Source of the DNA: DASUBV01 sp036510065
GTDB lineage: Bacteria; Actinomycetota; Actinomycetes; Streptosporangiales; Streptosporangiaceae
Direction: 5' to 3'
Length of the DNA: 64,000 nt
Assembly (NCBI GenBank): GCA_036510065.1
Contig: DATCEO010000154.1
Coordinates: 8,075-72,074, forward strand
The notes under the pieces were generated by a model, which saw nothing but the letters and a program-made list of their open reading frames with translations, did not search any database and was not told the origin of the DNA. Position numbers and translations under genes: made by a program. Shown piece by piece: positions 8,247-17,306 of the stretch (position 1 is its first letter; each line of letters starts with the position of its first letter).

Positions 8247-9521
8247 GTGGCCCTCGTCGTCCAGAAGTACGGTGGATCCTCGGTCGCGGATGCGGACGGG
8301 ATCAAGCGCGTGGCCCAGCGCATCGTGGCCACGCGCAAAGCAGGCAACTCCGTCGTCGTGGTGGTATCGGCGATGGGCGATACCACCGATGGCCTCCTCG
8401 ACCTCGCCAATCAGGTGAGCCCGCTGCCGCGGGGCCGGGAACTGGACATGCTGCTGACCGCCGGCGAGCGCATCTCGATGGCGCTGCTGGCGATGGCCAT
8501 CGCCAACCTGGGCCTGGAGGGCCGCTCGTTCACCGGCTCGCAGGCGGGTGTCATCACGGACTCCACGCATGGCAAGGCCCGGATCATCGACGTGACGCCC
8601 GGCCGGATCCAGGCGGCGCTGGAGGCCGGGGCCATCCCGATCGTGGCCGGCTTCCAGGGCGTCTCGCAGAGCAGCAAGGACATCACGACGCTCGGCCGGG
8701 GCGGCTCCGACACCACGGCCGTGGCCCTTGCCGCCGCGCTCGGAGCGGATGTCTGCGAGATCTATACCGACGTCGACGGCGTCTTCACCGCGGATCCGCG
8801 GATCGTGTCCACGGCCCGGCGGATACCGCAGATCTCCTACGAGGAGATGCTGGAGATGGCCGCGTGCGGCGCGAAGGTGCTGATGCTGCGGTGCGTGGAG
8901 TACGCCCGGCGCTACGGCATTCCCATTCACGTCCGGTCGTCGTTCAGCAACCAGGAAGGCACCTGGGTCAGCGGCTCGGGCCAGGAGTTGGAGGAACGGG
9001 TGGAGCAGGCGATCATCTCCGGCGTCGCGCATGACCGGAGCGAGGCGAAGATCACGGTCGTCGGCGTGCCAGACAAAGTCGGCGAGGCCGCCCGGATCTT
9101 CCGCGCCGTGGCCGGAGCCTCGATCAATCTCGACATGATCGTGCAGAACGTGTCCGCGGCCGCGACCGGCCGCACGGACATCTCCTTCACGCTGCCGCGG
9201 GAAGACGGCCAGGTGGCCATGACGACGCTCCGGGACCTGCAGGACGAGGTCGGCTTCGACTCCCTCCTCTACGACGACAGGATCGGCAAGGTCTCCCTGA
9301 TCGGCGCCGGGATGCGCTCCCATCCGGGGGTCAGCGCCACCTTCTTCGGCGCGCTGGCCGAGGCCGGCGTCAACATCGAGATGATCTCCACCTCGGAGAT
9401 CCGGATCTCCGTCGTGGTGGGGGAGAACGACGTCAACGTCGCGGTCGACGCGACCCACGCGGCGTTCGAGCTCGGCAGCGGCGAGGGCCAGGCCGTCGTG
9501 TACGGGGGAAGCGGCCGGTGA
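8247..9521 (+). CDS. lysC: Aspartate kinase
   Basis: This encodes 424 residues and catalyses the first step of the aspartate pathway to Lys, Met, Thr and diaminopimelate. The N-terminus VVQKYGGSSVADADG is the kinase signature; TTLGRGGSDTTAVALA and the EIYTDVDGVFTADPR substrate loop follow. Two C-terminal ACT domains (from about residue 265) bind allosteric Lys/Thr. The GTG start has a GGGGAGGTGGAGG ribosome site 8 nt upstream. I see no convincing internal start for a separate beta subunit. It overlaps asd by 4 nt. Confidence 0.96.
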   Translation: MALVVQKYGGSSVADADGIKRVAQRIVATRKAGNSVVVVVSAMGDTTDGLLDLANQVSPLPRGRELDMLLTAGERISMALLAMAIANLGLEGRSFTGSQAGVITDSTHGKARIIDVTPGRIQAALEAGAIPIVAGFQGVSQSSKDITTLGRGGSDTTAVALAAALGADVCEIYTDVDGVFTADPRIVSTARRIPQISYEEMLEMAACGAKVLMLRCVEYARRYGIPIHVRSSFSNQEGTWVSGSGQELEERVEQAIISGVAHDRSEAKITVVGVPDKVGEAARIFRAVAGASINLDMIVQNVSAAATGRTDISFTLPREDGQVAMTTLRDLQDEVGFDSLLYDDRIGKVSLIGAGMRSHPGVSATFFGALAEAGVNIEMISTSEIRISVVVGENDVNVAVDATHAAFELGSGEGQAVVYGGSGR

Positions 9522-10624
9522 GCGCCCAGCCCGTGAACGGCCAGCTGCCCTACCGTCCGGCGCTGGCCATTGTCGGCGCTACCGGGGCGGTCGGGACCGT
9601 GATGCGCGACATCATCTCGACCCGAGACGACCTGTGGGGCGAGGTCCGGCTGCTCGCCTCGGCCCGGTCCGCCGGCCGCAAGCTCCCCGTGCGCGGCGCG
9701 GACGTCGTGGTCCAGGAACTGACCGCGGAGGCCTTCGACGGCGTCGACCTGGCCATGTTCGACGTCCCCGACGAGGTCTCGGCGGCCTGGGCGCCCGTCG
9801 CGGCCGCCCGGGGCGTGGTCGTGATCGACAAGTCCGGCGCATTCCGGATGGACCCTGCGGTGCCCCTGGTCGTGCCCGAGGTCAACCCGGCCGCGGCGGC
9901 GCAGCGCCCCCGGGGCATCATCTCCGTGCCGAACTGCACCACTTTGTCGCTGATCGTGGTGATGGCCGCCTTGCACCGGGAATTCGGCCTGCGCGAGCTC
10001 ATCGCCGCGTCGTATCAGGCAGCCTCCGGGGCGGGCAAGGCGGGCACCGACGCCCTCTACGATCAGCTCAGCCAGGTGGCCGGCAACCGGGCCCTGGGCC
10101 AGCGCTCCGGCGACGTCCGCGGCGCCATCGGTGACCTGGGCCCGTTCCCCGCCCCGCTGGCCCTCAACGTGGTGCCGTGGGCCGGCTCGCTGCGCGACGA
10201 GGGCTGGTCGTCGGAGGAGCTGAAGATCCGCAACGAGACCCGGAAGATTCTCGGGATGCCCGAGCTGAGGGTGTCGGCGACGTGCGTGCGGGTGCCGGTC
10301 ATCACCGGGCACTCGCTCGCGCTGCACGCCGTGTTCGACGCCGAGGTGAGCCGGGCGGACGCGCAGCGGGTACTGCGGGACGCCCCGGGCGTCATCCTCA
10401 GCGACGATCCCGCCCGTGGTGAGTACCCGACGCCCGCCGACGTGGTCGGCACGGACCCGACCTGGGTCGGCCGGGTCCGGCAGAGCCAGGATGACCGCCA
10501 CGCGCTCGACCTGTTCGTCTGCGGCGACAACCTCCGCAAGGGAGCCGCGCTCAACGCCGCCCAGATCGCCGAGTTGCTGGTGCCGGAGCTCGCGGCCCGG
10601 GCGGCAAGCGCGGCCCGGTCCTGA
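9518..10624 (+). CDS. asd: Aspartate-semialdehyde dehydrogenase
   Basis: This encodes 368 residues from a GTG that overlaps the lysC stop (GTGA). The NADP-binding motif GATGAVG is at residues 20-26 and the catalytic Cys140 lies in SVPNCTTLSL; the substrate-binding regions (RVPVITGHSLALH) follow. It reduces aspartyl phosphate to the semialdehyde, directly after aspartate kinase, so the two genes form a two-step operon for Lys/Thr/Met and cell-wall diaminopimelate. Confidence 0.96.
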   Translation: MSAQPVNGQLPYRPALAIVGATGAVGTVMRDIISTRDDLWGEVRLLASARSAGRKLPVRGADVVVQELTAEAFDGVDLAMFDVPDEVSAAWAPVAAARGVVVIDKSGAFRMDPAVPLVVPEVNPAAAAQRPRGIISVPNCTTLSLIVVMAALHREFGLRELIAASYQAASGAGKAGTDALYDQLSQVAGNRALGQRSGDVRGAIGDLGPFPAPLALNVVPWAGSLRDEGWSSEELKIRNETRKILGMPELRVSATCVRVPVITGHSLALHAVFDAEVSRADAQRVLRDAPGVILSDDPARGEYPTPADVVGTDPTWVGRVRQSQDDRHALDLFVCGDNLRKGAALNAAQIAELLVPELAARAASAARS

Positions 10625-10683
10625 TCATCGCAGATTCCGCAGCGGAGTGGACGGCCACCCTGATGGCGGAGGAGGCTGCCGTT

Positions 10684-11055
10684 ATGGAGGAGACGTTCAC
10701 GCTAGCGCGGGCGCACGCGCTGATGCCTGAGCTGCTCGCCCATGCCGACGAGCTGGTGGTCGTCCGCGCTGACCTGGTGGAGCTGCAGGCCGCCCTGGCC
10801 AGGGCCATCCCCTCCGCCCTCGGCGGCGTCCCGGAGGCCAAGGGCTGCCAGGCCCGGCTCAGCGAGCTGCTGGCCTGGTTCCCCGAGCAGGGCCTTGACC
10901 TGAAGGGCTTTGCCCCGCTGCTGCTCGACTTCCCGGCTGAGCTGGACGGCGAGCTGGTGCTGCTGTGCTGGCTCGAGGGCGAGCGGGAACTGGGCTGGTA
11001 TCACAAGACGGCGCACGGTTTCGCCGGCCGGCGGCCGCTGCCCAGGAGGGCGTAG
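10684..11055 (+). CDS. DUF2203 family protein
   Basis: This encodes 123 residues. The ATG at 10684 is preferred because GGAGGAGG lies 9 nt upstream; an ATG at 10663 is also in frame. It has the family blocks TLARAHALMPELLAHADEL, a central helix, GLDLKGFAPLLLDFPAELDG, then LLCWLEGERELGWYHKTAHG and GRRPLP. Members are small and common in thermophiles and actinobacteria, without an assigned function. The stop codon abuts the ATG of the GAF-ANTAR gene, so the two are probably co-translated. Confidence 0.78.
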   Translation: MEETFTLARAHALMPELLAHADELVVVRADLVELQAALARAIPSALGGVPEAKGCQARLSELLAWFPEQGLDLKGFAPLLLDFPAELDGELVLLCWLEGERELGWYHKTAHGFAGRRPLPRRA

Positions 11056-11763
11056 ATGGACGTCTCGGTCAAGGATGTACGGCAGGCGCTGCAGGAGCTC
11101 GGCAGGCTGCGCTTCGGGGAGATGCGGGTCGAGGACGCCCTCTCGGAGATCGTCCACACGACACATGCCATATTTAACGTCGACGGTGCGGGACTGATGC
11201 TTGCCGACACCGAGCATCATCTGCGGAACGCCGCGGCGTCCGACTCCCGGTTCGATCACCTGGAGGAACTCCAGGTGCGCCACGGCGAGGGGCCGTGCGT
11301 CGCCGCGTTCGACAATAAGGAGCTCGTCGGGTCGGAGGACCTGGCGCAGGAGAAGCGCTGGCCGCTGTTCAGCGCGGCCGCGGTGCAGCGGGGCGTGCGC
11401 GCGGTCCTGGCCAGCCCGCTGCCCTATAACCAGGACGCCGTGGGCGTGGTCGCCGTCATGTCGCAGCAGCCGCGGGCGTGGTCGCCCGAGGGCGAGCTGG
11501 CCCTGCTGGCCTTCACCGACCTGGCTGCCCTGCTGATCGCCAGCATGATGATGGGGGAGCAGCAGTCGGAGCTGGCCGCGCAGCTCCAGGGCGCGCTCAA
11601 CACCCGGGCGGTCATCGAGCAGGCCAAGGGGATTCTTGTCGGCCAGCAGGGCGTCACGCCGCGCGAGGCCTACGAGCAGCTGCGCGCCCGGGCCCGGGCG
11701 GAGCGCCGGAAGCTGGCCGCCATATCCGCCGACCTGGTGCGCACTTCCGTCCGCCAGCCGTGA
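11056..11763 (+). CDS. GAF and ANTAR domain protein (putative RNA-binding antiterminator)
   Basis: This encodes 235 residues. The GAF domain spans roughly 20-160 (VDGAGLMLADTEHHLRNAAA ... GEGPCVAAF ... VRAVLASPLPYNQDAVGVVA). The C-terminal ANTAR helices begin near residue 175 (LNTRAVIEQAKGILVGQQGV, then AYEQLRARARAERRKLAAIS). ANTAR domains bind twin-hairpin RNA and prevent transcription termination, with the GAF domain as signal sensor. No histidine kinase is adjacent; the signal and RNA targets are unknown. It starts directly after the DUF2203 stop. Confidence 0.9.
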   Translation: MDVSVKDVRQALQELGRLRFGEMRVEDALSEIVHTTHAIFNVDGAGLMLADTEHHLRNAAASDSRFDHLEELQVRHGEGPCVAAFDNKELVGSEDLAQEKRWPLFSAAAVQRGVRAVLASPLPYNQDAVGVVAVMSQQPRAWSPEGELALLAFTDLAALLIASMMMGEQQSELAAQLQGALNTRAVIEQAKGILVGQQGVTPREAYEQLRARARAERRKLAAISADLVRTSVRQP

Positions 11764-11797
11764 CCTCCAGGCCGCGCCGGATCGGGCTAGCCGTGGC

Positions 11798-12841
11798 TCA
11801 CGGGGTGATGATGACCTTGAGGGCCATGTTCTGCGCGGCGTTCCCGAATACGTCGTAGGCCTCGTTGATCTGGCCGAACGTGAAGCGGTGGGTCCCCATC
11901 TTCTCGGCCGGGATCCGCCCGCTGGCCACCATAGTCAGCAGGGTCGGGATGGATACGGTATCGACCAGGCCCATCGTCAGAACGACATTCTGGATCCACA
12001 TTTCCTGCATGGGCAGCTCGACCGGCACTCCGTGCACGCCGATGTTGGCGATGGTCCCGCCCGGCCGGACCAGGGCGGCCGCGGTTCGCAGCGTCTCGGG
12101 ATAGCCGACGGCCTCGATCGACACGTCGACGCCCAGCCCGTCGGTCAGCGCGAGGACATCGGTGACGGTGTTCGGGCCGGCCTCGACGGTATCTGTGGCG
12201 CCGAACTCGAGGGCCTTCTCCAGCCGGAACTTGTTGGAGTCGATCCCGATCACCCGGGACGCGCCCCACAGGCCAGTGGTGAGAATGGCCGACAAGCCGA
12301 CCGCGCCGGTGCCGACGACCGCCACGGTATGCCCGGGCCGGACCCCGCCGGCCAGCACGCCGACCTCGTATCCGGTGGGCAGCGAGTCGGCGAGGAAGAT
12401 AGCCTGCTCGTCGGTTACCGCGGGCGGAACCGCGTACAGGGACGTGTCGGCGTAGGGGACGCGCACGTACTCGGCCTGAGTGCCGTCGATGAGGTGACCG
12501 AAGATCCAGCCGATGCCGCCGACGGTCTGGCAGTGCGAGGGCATGCCGGCCTGACAGTAATGGCAGCGCCCGCATCTGGTGATGGCCGGCACCAGGACCC
12601 GGTCGCCGGCCGTGAAGCCCGTCACCGCGTCGCCGACCTGCGTGACGGTGCCGACCGCCTCGTGGCCGAGGATCCGGCCGTCGGTGACCGCGGCGACATC
12701 GCCGTGCAGGATGTGCAGGTCGGTGCCGCAGATCGTGGTCGTGTCCACCCGGACTACGACGTCGGTGGGATCCTGGATCACCGGGTCCGGGACGTCCTCC
12801 CAGGACTTCTGGGTCGGACCATGATACACCAGTGCCTTCAT
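11798..12841 (-). CDS. Zinc-dependent alcohol dehydrogenase (MDR family)
   Basis: This encodes 347 residues. The start MKALVYHGP is chosen because GGAGG lies 5 nt upstream; an in-frame ATG four codons earlier overlaps that site. Catalytic zinc ligands Cys38 and His60-Glu61 (LGHEAVG) and structural zinc Cys90/93/96/104 are present. The Rossmann motif is VVGTGAVGLSA and GIDSNKFRLEKA binds the cofactor ribose. The sequence resembles broad-specificity NAD-dependent alcohol/formaldehyde-type dehydrogenases. It stands alone between two hairpins of the neighbouring units; the substrate is not predictable. Confidence 0.9.
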   Translation of the reverse strand: MKALVYHGPTQKSWEDVPDPVIQDPTDVVVRVDTTTICGTDLHILHGDVAAVTDGRILGHEAVGTVTQVGDAVTGFTAGDRVLVPAITRCGRCHYCQAGMPSHCQTVGGIGWIFGHLIDGTQAEYVRVPYADTSLYAVPPAVTDEQAIFLADSLPTGYEVGVLAGGVRPGHTVAVVGTGAVGLSAILTTGLWGASRVIGIDSNKFRLEKALEFGATDTVEAGPNTVTDVLALTDGLGVDVSIEAVGYPETLRTAAALVRPGGTIANIGVHGVPVELPMQEMWIQNVVLTMGLVDTVSIPTLLTMVASGRIPAEKMGTHRFTFGQINEAYDVFGNAAQNMALKVIITP

Positions 12842-12924
12842 CGCCGCCTCCATGGCCTCGGGGATGCTCCCGGCGCCGTAGCCGGGGCTTACGCCTTGGC
12901 GTCGACGCTAGGCGCGGGCTGCCG

Positions 12925-12955
12925 GCGCGGCTGTCGCGGTATGGGACAGCCGCGC
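12925..12955 (-). terminator. GC-rich hairpin after the response-regulator gene
   Basis: The arms GCGCGGCTGTC and GACAGCCGCGC form an 11-bp perfect stem with a 9-nt loop, 40 bp downstream of the response-regulator stop. No U-tract follows, as is usual in actinobacteria. It probably separates the two-component operon from the dehydrogenase gene. Confidence 0.5.
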
Positions 12956-12994
12956 GGCTCGCCGGCGCGGGTGAACGGGACCGGGGGAGTCTCG

Positions 12995-13663
12995 TTAGGA
13001 ATGATGGCCGGGAATTACCAGGCCGGTTTCGTACGCCAGGACGACGAGCTGAGCGCGGTCACGGGCACTGATCTTCGTCATGATGCGGCTGACGTGGGTC
13101 TTGGCGGTCAGCGGGCTGAGGTAGAGGCGCGCCGCGATCTCGTCGTTGGACAGTCCGGCCGCCACCAGGGCCATGACCTCGCGCTCCCGCGCCGTCAGGC
13201 CCTGCAGCGCCTGCCCGCTCACCGGCTGGCGCTCTGGCCGGCGGGCCAGGTCGGTGATGAGCCGCCGGGTCACGCTCGGCGAGAGCAGCGCCTCGCCGCG
13301 CGCGACGACCCGCACCGCCTGGACCAGTTCGGCTGGCTCGGCGTCTTTGACCAGGAACCCGCTCGCTCCGGCCCGGATGGCCTGGTAGACGTACTCGTCG
13401 GACTCGAACGTGGTCAGGATGATCACCTTGACCCCCGCGAGGTCGTCGTCGGCGGCGATGCGCCGGGTCGCCTCCAGGCCGTCGACGCCCGGCATCCGGA
13501 TGTCCATCAGGATGACATCGGCCAGCAGGCGGCGAGCCAGGTCCACCGCCTCGGCGCCGTCGCCCGCCTCGCCGACTACCTCCATGTCGTCGGCCGAGTC
13601 CAGCAGCATCCGGAAGCCGGCCCGGATCAGCGCCTGGTCGTCAGCGAGCAGGAGGCGGATCAC
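12995..13663 (-). CDS. NarL/FixJ-type response regulator
   Basis: This encodes 222 residues. The receiver domain has the acidic pair in LLADDQ, phospho-acceptor Asp54 (LMDIRMPGVDG) and the conserved Thr/Lys (LTTFESDEY ... LVKDAEP). A LuxR-type HTH follows (LTAREREVMALVAAGLSNDE, then TAKTHVSRIMTKI). Its start overlaps the histidine kinase stop by 4 nt. A probable binding site for it lies in the divergent region at 14945-14962. Confidence 0.94.
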   Translation of the reverse strand: MIRLLLADDQALIRAGFRMLLDSADDMEVVGEAGDGAEAVDLARRLLADVILMDIRMPGVDGLEATRRIAADDDLAGVKVIILTTFESDEYVYQAIRAGASGFLVKDAEPAELVQAVRVVARGEALLSPSVTRRLITDLARRPERQPVSGQALQGLTAREREVMALVAAGLSNDEIAARLYLSPLTAKTHVSRIMTKISARDRAQLVVLAYETGLVIPGHHS

Positions 13664-14904
13664 TGCTGCGCGCCCTGCCCGAGCGCCATCGCTTCCGCGT
13701 CGAGGGGACGGCCGTCGAGGGGGAGCCGGGCCGCCACCCGGTACCCGCCGCCGGGCTGCGGGCCGGTCTGCACCGTGCCCCCGACCGACGCTGCCCGCTC
13801 CCGCATGCCGATCAGCCCGTGCCCGGAGCCTTCGCTGGCCGAGGTGCTGGCGCCCCGTCCGGTGTCCACGACATCGATCCCCAGCTCGGCCTGCCCGTAG
13901 CTGAGCGACACGATCGCGGTAGCCGGACCGGCATGGCGGATGGCGTTAGTCAGCGATTCCTGAACGATCCGGTAGGCGGCCAGGTCAACCGCGGCCGGCA
14001 GCGGCCCCGCTGTCCCGGTCAGCCGGACGGTGGTCGCCAGGCCGGCCCGGGTAGCACCCGCGACCAGGGTCTCGATCTGGGCTAGCCCGGGCGCGGGCTG
14101 GGTCGGGTCATCCTCGTCGGCCCGGCGCAGGACGTTGAGAATCGCGCGCAGCTCGCGCAGGCCCTCCTTGCTGGCGCCCTTGATGACCCGCAGGGCCTCG
14201 GCGGCTGCCTCGGGCCGGTCCGGCAGGACGTGCGCGGCCACTCCGGCCTGCACGTTGATGGTGGCCATGGTGTGCGCGACGACGTCGTGCAGCTCGCGGG
14301 CGATGCGCAGCCGCTCCTCGTCGACGCGCCGCCGGGCGTCATCCTCCGCGCGGGCCTGGAGCGAGGCGATGTAGGCGCGGCGGTTCTGGGAGGCCAGGCC
14401 GGCGAACAGGGCCGCGGCGATCAACCCGGGGATGAGGGTGAAACCACCCCCGAAGGGGCCGAACGGGTTCCCGGCGGCGGTGGCGCCCATCAGCACGACC
14501 AGGGTGACACCGGTGGCCGCGATGGCCTGCCGGACTCCCGCGGCCCTGGCGGCTGCGAAGAGCGCGACGGTCGGGAGCAGGAGGGCGGCGCCATTCACGT
14601 AGCCCAGCAGGCTGTAAGCCGCCACCGCGGACGTCGAGACGGCCAGGACGGCCAGCGGATAGCGCCGCCGTCCGGCCAGGACCAGGCCGGCCACCACGAC
14701 CAGCGTGAACGCCGCGGCGGGAGTGTGGGGCACCGGGTGGCCGCTGACGACTCTGTCGGCCGGCTGGTTGGGGTGGGCCTCGGCGTAAGCGCCCGCCAGC
14801 ATCAGGGCGGTCAGCGCCGCGGCCGTGACGATGTCGCTCGCGACGGACTCCCGCCATCGCCGCCACAGCGCCAGTGCCTTGTCCACACGCCCAAGAGTAG
14901 GCAT
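13660..14904 (-). CDS. NarL-family sensor histidine kinase
   Basis: This encodes 414 residues. The N-terminal 170 contain about five membrane segments with little extracytoplasmic sequence, so the sensor is membrane-embedded. The HisKA_3 box RIARELHDVVAHTMA gives His206, and the HATPase has the N-box YRIVQESLTNAIRHAG and the glycine motif VDTGRG ... GHGLIGMRERA. An alternative start is the GTG at 14886, which has a TACTCT hexamer 5 nt upstream and could be a leaderless start. The kinase and regulator form a two-gene operon opposite an MMPL exporter. Confidence 0.92.
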   Translation of the reverse strand: MPTLGRVDKALALWRRWRESVASDIVTAAALTALMLAGAYAEAHPNQPADRVVSGHPVPHTPAAAFTLVVVAGLVLAGRRRYPLAVLAVSTSAVAAYSLLGYVNGAALLLPTVALFAAARAAGVRQAIAATGVTLVVLMGATAAGNPFGPFGGGFTLIPGLIAAALFAGLASQNRRAYIASLQARAEDDARRRVDEERLRIARELHDVVAHTMATINVQAGVAAHVLPDRPEAAAEALRVIKGASKEGLRELRAILNVLRRADEDDPTQPAPGLAQIETLVAGATRAGLATTVRLTGTAGPLPAAVDLAAYRIVQESLTNAIRHAGPATAIVSLSYGQAELGIDVVDTGRGASTSASEGSGHGLIGMRERAASVGGTVQTGPQPGGGYRVAARLPLDGRPLDAEAMALGQGAQQ

Positions 14905-14944
14905 TCAGGGCCTGGCTGTCGTCGTCCCCGGGTTGGCGGCCGGG

Positions 14945-14962
14945 GTACTCCTGCGGGAGTAC
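14945..14962. promoter_or_regulatory. Inverted repeat GTACTCC-N4-GGAGTAC, probable response-regulator operator
   Basis: A perfect 7-bp inverted repeat with a 4-nt spacer lies about 40 bp upstream of the histidine kinase start and 135 bp upstream of the MMPL gene. Its 18-bp span fits a dimer of a LuxR-type regulator on one helical face. I infer that the adjacent regulator binds here to control its own operon and possibly the transporter. Confidence 0.5.
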
Positions 14963-15041
14963 GCCGGGGATTTCTGCGCCCGCCGAGGTAGCCGTAACTG
15001 TCGCCCCCGGCACGACGACCGCGCAGGCCGTCGGAGCGCAC

Positions 15042-15053
15042 GCTACCGGTAGC
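15042..15053. promoter_or_regulatory. 12-bp perfect palindrome upstream of MMPL gene
   Basis: GCTACCGGTAGC is self-complementary and lies 43 bp before the MMPL start codon in the divergent intergenic region. It could be an operator or part of a 5' leader structure; there is no further support. Confidence 0.3.
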
Positions 15054-15096
15054 TGGCGGGAGCGCCGCCGGCACCTAGAGCCCCTCGGAGGCTGAG

Positions 15097-17271
15097 ATGC
15101 CCGCCCTGACTCGTTTCGTGCTCCGCCACAAGGCGCTGGTCGCCTTGTTCTGGCTTTCCCTGACCATCGCCGGAGTGCTGACCATCGGCGGCACCACGCA
15201 CCGGATGACCAACAGCTTTGCCATGCCGGGGCAGGCGTTCCGGGTCGATAACCAGATTGCCCGCCAGTACGGCAATGGCGGTTCGCAGACCCCTTACCTG
15301 CCGGTCCTCAGCGTCCCGGCCGGACAGCGGGTCACCGATCCGGCCGTGGCCGCCGCCACCGGGCGCGTCTTCGCCGCCGCGGCGGCGAGCATCCCGCACG
15401 CCCGGCTGGCCGACTACGCCACCACCCACAACCGCGCGTTCGTTACCCGCGACGGTCGGTCCACCTTCGCGCTGCTCTACACCGCGCCGGTGGCCGGCTT
15501 CGGCGGCCCGGGCATCGCACCGCAGATCACCGGCACGCTGCGCGCCGCAGCGCCGCCGGGCTGGCGCGTCGGCCTCACCGGGTCGGACCTGCTGGCCAAT
15601 GGCAGCAAGCCCGCCGCCAGCCACGGGACCGGGATCATGGCCGAGGCCATGATCGGCGCGCTCGGCGCCCTGGCCATCCTGGCCATCGTCTTCGCCAGCT
15701 TCCTGGCCCTGCTGCCGCTGCTCATCGGGGGCGTGTCCGTGCTCTCCACCTTCCTGATCGTCGGCGGCCTGACCGAGCTCACCAGCGTCAGCCAGATCGT
15801 CGAGTTCCTCATCGCGCTCATCGGACTGGGCGTGGCCATCGACTACTCGCTGCTGGTCGTCAGCCGCTGGCGCGAGGAGCGGGCAGCGGGCCGGGACAAC
15901 TCCGGGGCCGTGCTGGAAGCCATGAACCACGCCGGCCGGGCGGTCGTCTTCTCCGGGCTCACCGTCGCCATCGGGCTGCTGTCGATGGTCGTGCTGCCGG
16001 TGCCGATGCTGCGCAGCATCGGATACGGCGGCGTCCTGGTTCCGCTGGTCTCCGTGGCTGTCGCGGTCACCCTGCTGCCCGTCATCCTGGCCACCGTCGG
16101 CCCGCGGCTGGACTGGCCGCGGCTGCGCACCGAGCGGTCGGCTAGCCGGGTGTTCTCCGCCTGGGCGCGCCTGGTCTACCGGCGCCGCTGGGTGGCCGCG
16201 CTGGCTGGCATCGGCATCCTGGCGGCGCTCATGCTGCCGGCCCTGTCGCTGCACCTCGGCGAGCCGGGCAGCGCCGCGCAGGCCACCTCGGGCCCGGCCC
16301 ACGATGCCCTGCTCACGCTCACCGACGGCGGCATCCCCTCCGGTGTGCTGACTCCAGCCGAGGTCCTGACCTCCGGCGCTCCGGCCAGCGTGGCCACCCG
16401 GGCCGCGCACGTGCCCGGCGTGTACGCGGTCCTGGCCCCCGCCACCGGCGGCTACCGGCAGGCCGGGACGGCTATCGTGACCGTCATCCCGACCGCCGAG
16501 AGTAACGTTCCCTCCGGCCAGGCCACCATCACCCGCCTCGAGAACACCCTGCTGAGCACCCCGCAGGTGGCCGGCGTCGGCGGCTCCGGCGCGTCGCTGA
16601 TCGACTTCGACCGTGCCGTCTACGGCCACTTCCCGCTGATGCTCGCCATCATCAGCATCGCCACCTTCCTGCTGCTGACCCGGGCGTTCCGCTCCGTCGT
16701 CCTGGCCGCCAAGGCCGTCGTGTTCAACCTCATCTCGCTGGCCGCCGCCTACGGGGTGCTGACCTGGGTCTGGCAGGACGGGCACGGCTCCCAGGCGATC
16801 TGGGGGCTGCCGGCCACCGGCGCGATCACCATGTGGGTGCCGCTGATGGTCTTCGCCTTCCTGTTCGGGCTGTCCATGGACTACGAGGTGTTCATCCTCA
16901 CCCGCATCCGCGAGGTCTACGACACCACCGGTAACGCCCGTCTCGCGGTGACCGAGGGCCTTGGCCGGACGGGCCGCCTGGTCACCAGTGCCGCGGCCAT
17001 CCTGATGCTCAGCTTCCTGTCGATGTCCACCGGACCGCAGACCGACCTGAAGATCCTCGCCACCGGCCTGGGCGCCGGAATCCTCGTCGACGCCGTGGTC
17101 ATCCGCTGCCTGCTCGTGCCGGCGATGGTGGCCCTGTTCGGGCGGGCCAACTGGTGGCTGCCGGCCCCGATGGCCCGGCTGCTGCGGGTGCCCGCCGCCG
17201 TCCGCCCTGCCGTCCCGACGGCCGAGCGGAATGCCGCGCCGGCGGATCACGTCCTCGCCCCGCTCCGGTGA
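15097..17271 (+). CDS. MMPL/RND family transporter
   Basis: This encodes 724 residues with the duplicated RND layout. A first membrane helix (residues 12-30) is followed by a soluble loop, then five helices from about 180 to 350 carrying IDYSLLVVSRWREE. A second helix (about 365-385), a second loop, and a final five-helix bundle carry MDYEVFILTRIRE. The paired Asp-Tyr motifs in the fourth helix of each half are the proton-relay signature. The ribosome site GGAGGC lies before the ATG. Relatives export lipids, antibiotics or drugs. Divergence from a two-component operon suggests regulated expression. Confidence 0.92.
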   Translation: MPALTRFVLRHKALVALFWLSLTIAGVLTIGGTTHRMTNSFAMPGQAFRVDNQIARQYGNGGSQTPYLPVLSVPAGQRVTDPAVAAATGRVFAAAAASIPHARLADYATTHNRAFVTRDGRSTFALLYTAPVAGFGGPGIAPQITGTLRAAAPPGWRVGLTGSDLLANGSKPAASHGTGIMAEAMIGALGALAILAIVFASFLALLPLLIGGVSVLSTFLIVGGLTELTSVSQIVEFLIALIGLGVAIDYSLLVVSRWREERAAGRDNSGAVLEAMNHAGRAVVFSGLTVAIGLLSMVVLPVPMLRSIGYGGVLVPLVSVAVAVTLLPVILATVGPRLDWPRLRTERSASRVFSAWARLVYRRRWVAALAGIGILAALMLPALSLHLGEPGSAAQATSGPAHDALLTLTDGGIPSGVLTPAEVLTSGAPASVATRAAHVPGVYAVLAPATGGYRQAGTAIVTVIPTAESNVPSGQATITRLENTLLSTPQVAGVGGSGASLIDFDRAVYGHFPLMLAIISIATFLLLTRAFRSVVLAAKAVVFNLISLAAAYGVLTWVWQDGHGSQAIWGLPATGAITMWVPLMVFAFLFGLSMDYEVFILTRIREVYDTTGNARLAVTEGLGRTGRLVTSAAAILMLSFLSMSTGPQTDLKILATGLGAGILVDAVVIRCLLVPAMVALFGRANWWLPAPMARLLRVPAAVRPAVPTAERNAAPADHVLAPLR

Positions 17272-17306
17272 GCTAGCCGCGGGCGCAGCCGCGTCCGACC
17301 CGATCA

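Noticed and set aside
8247..9521. Possible internal start giving a separate aspartate-kinase beta subunit
   Set aside because: No ribosome site plus start codon was found just before the ACT domains.
11636..13900. 754-codon plus-strand frame over the dehydrogenase and response-regulator genes
   Set aside because: It covers two well-supported minus-strand genes and has no recognisable domain.
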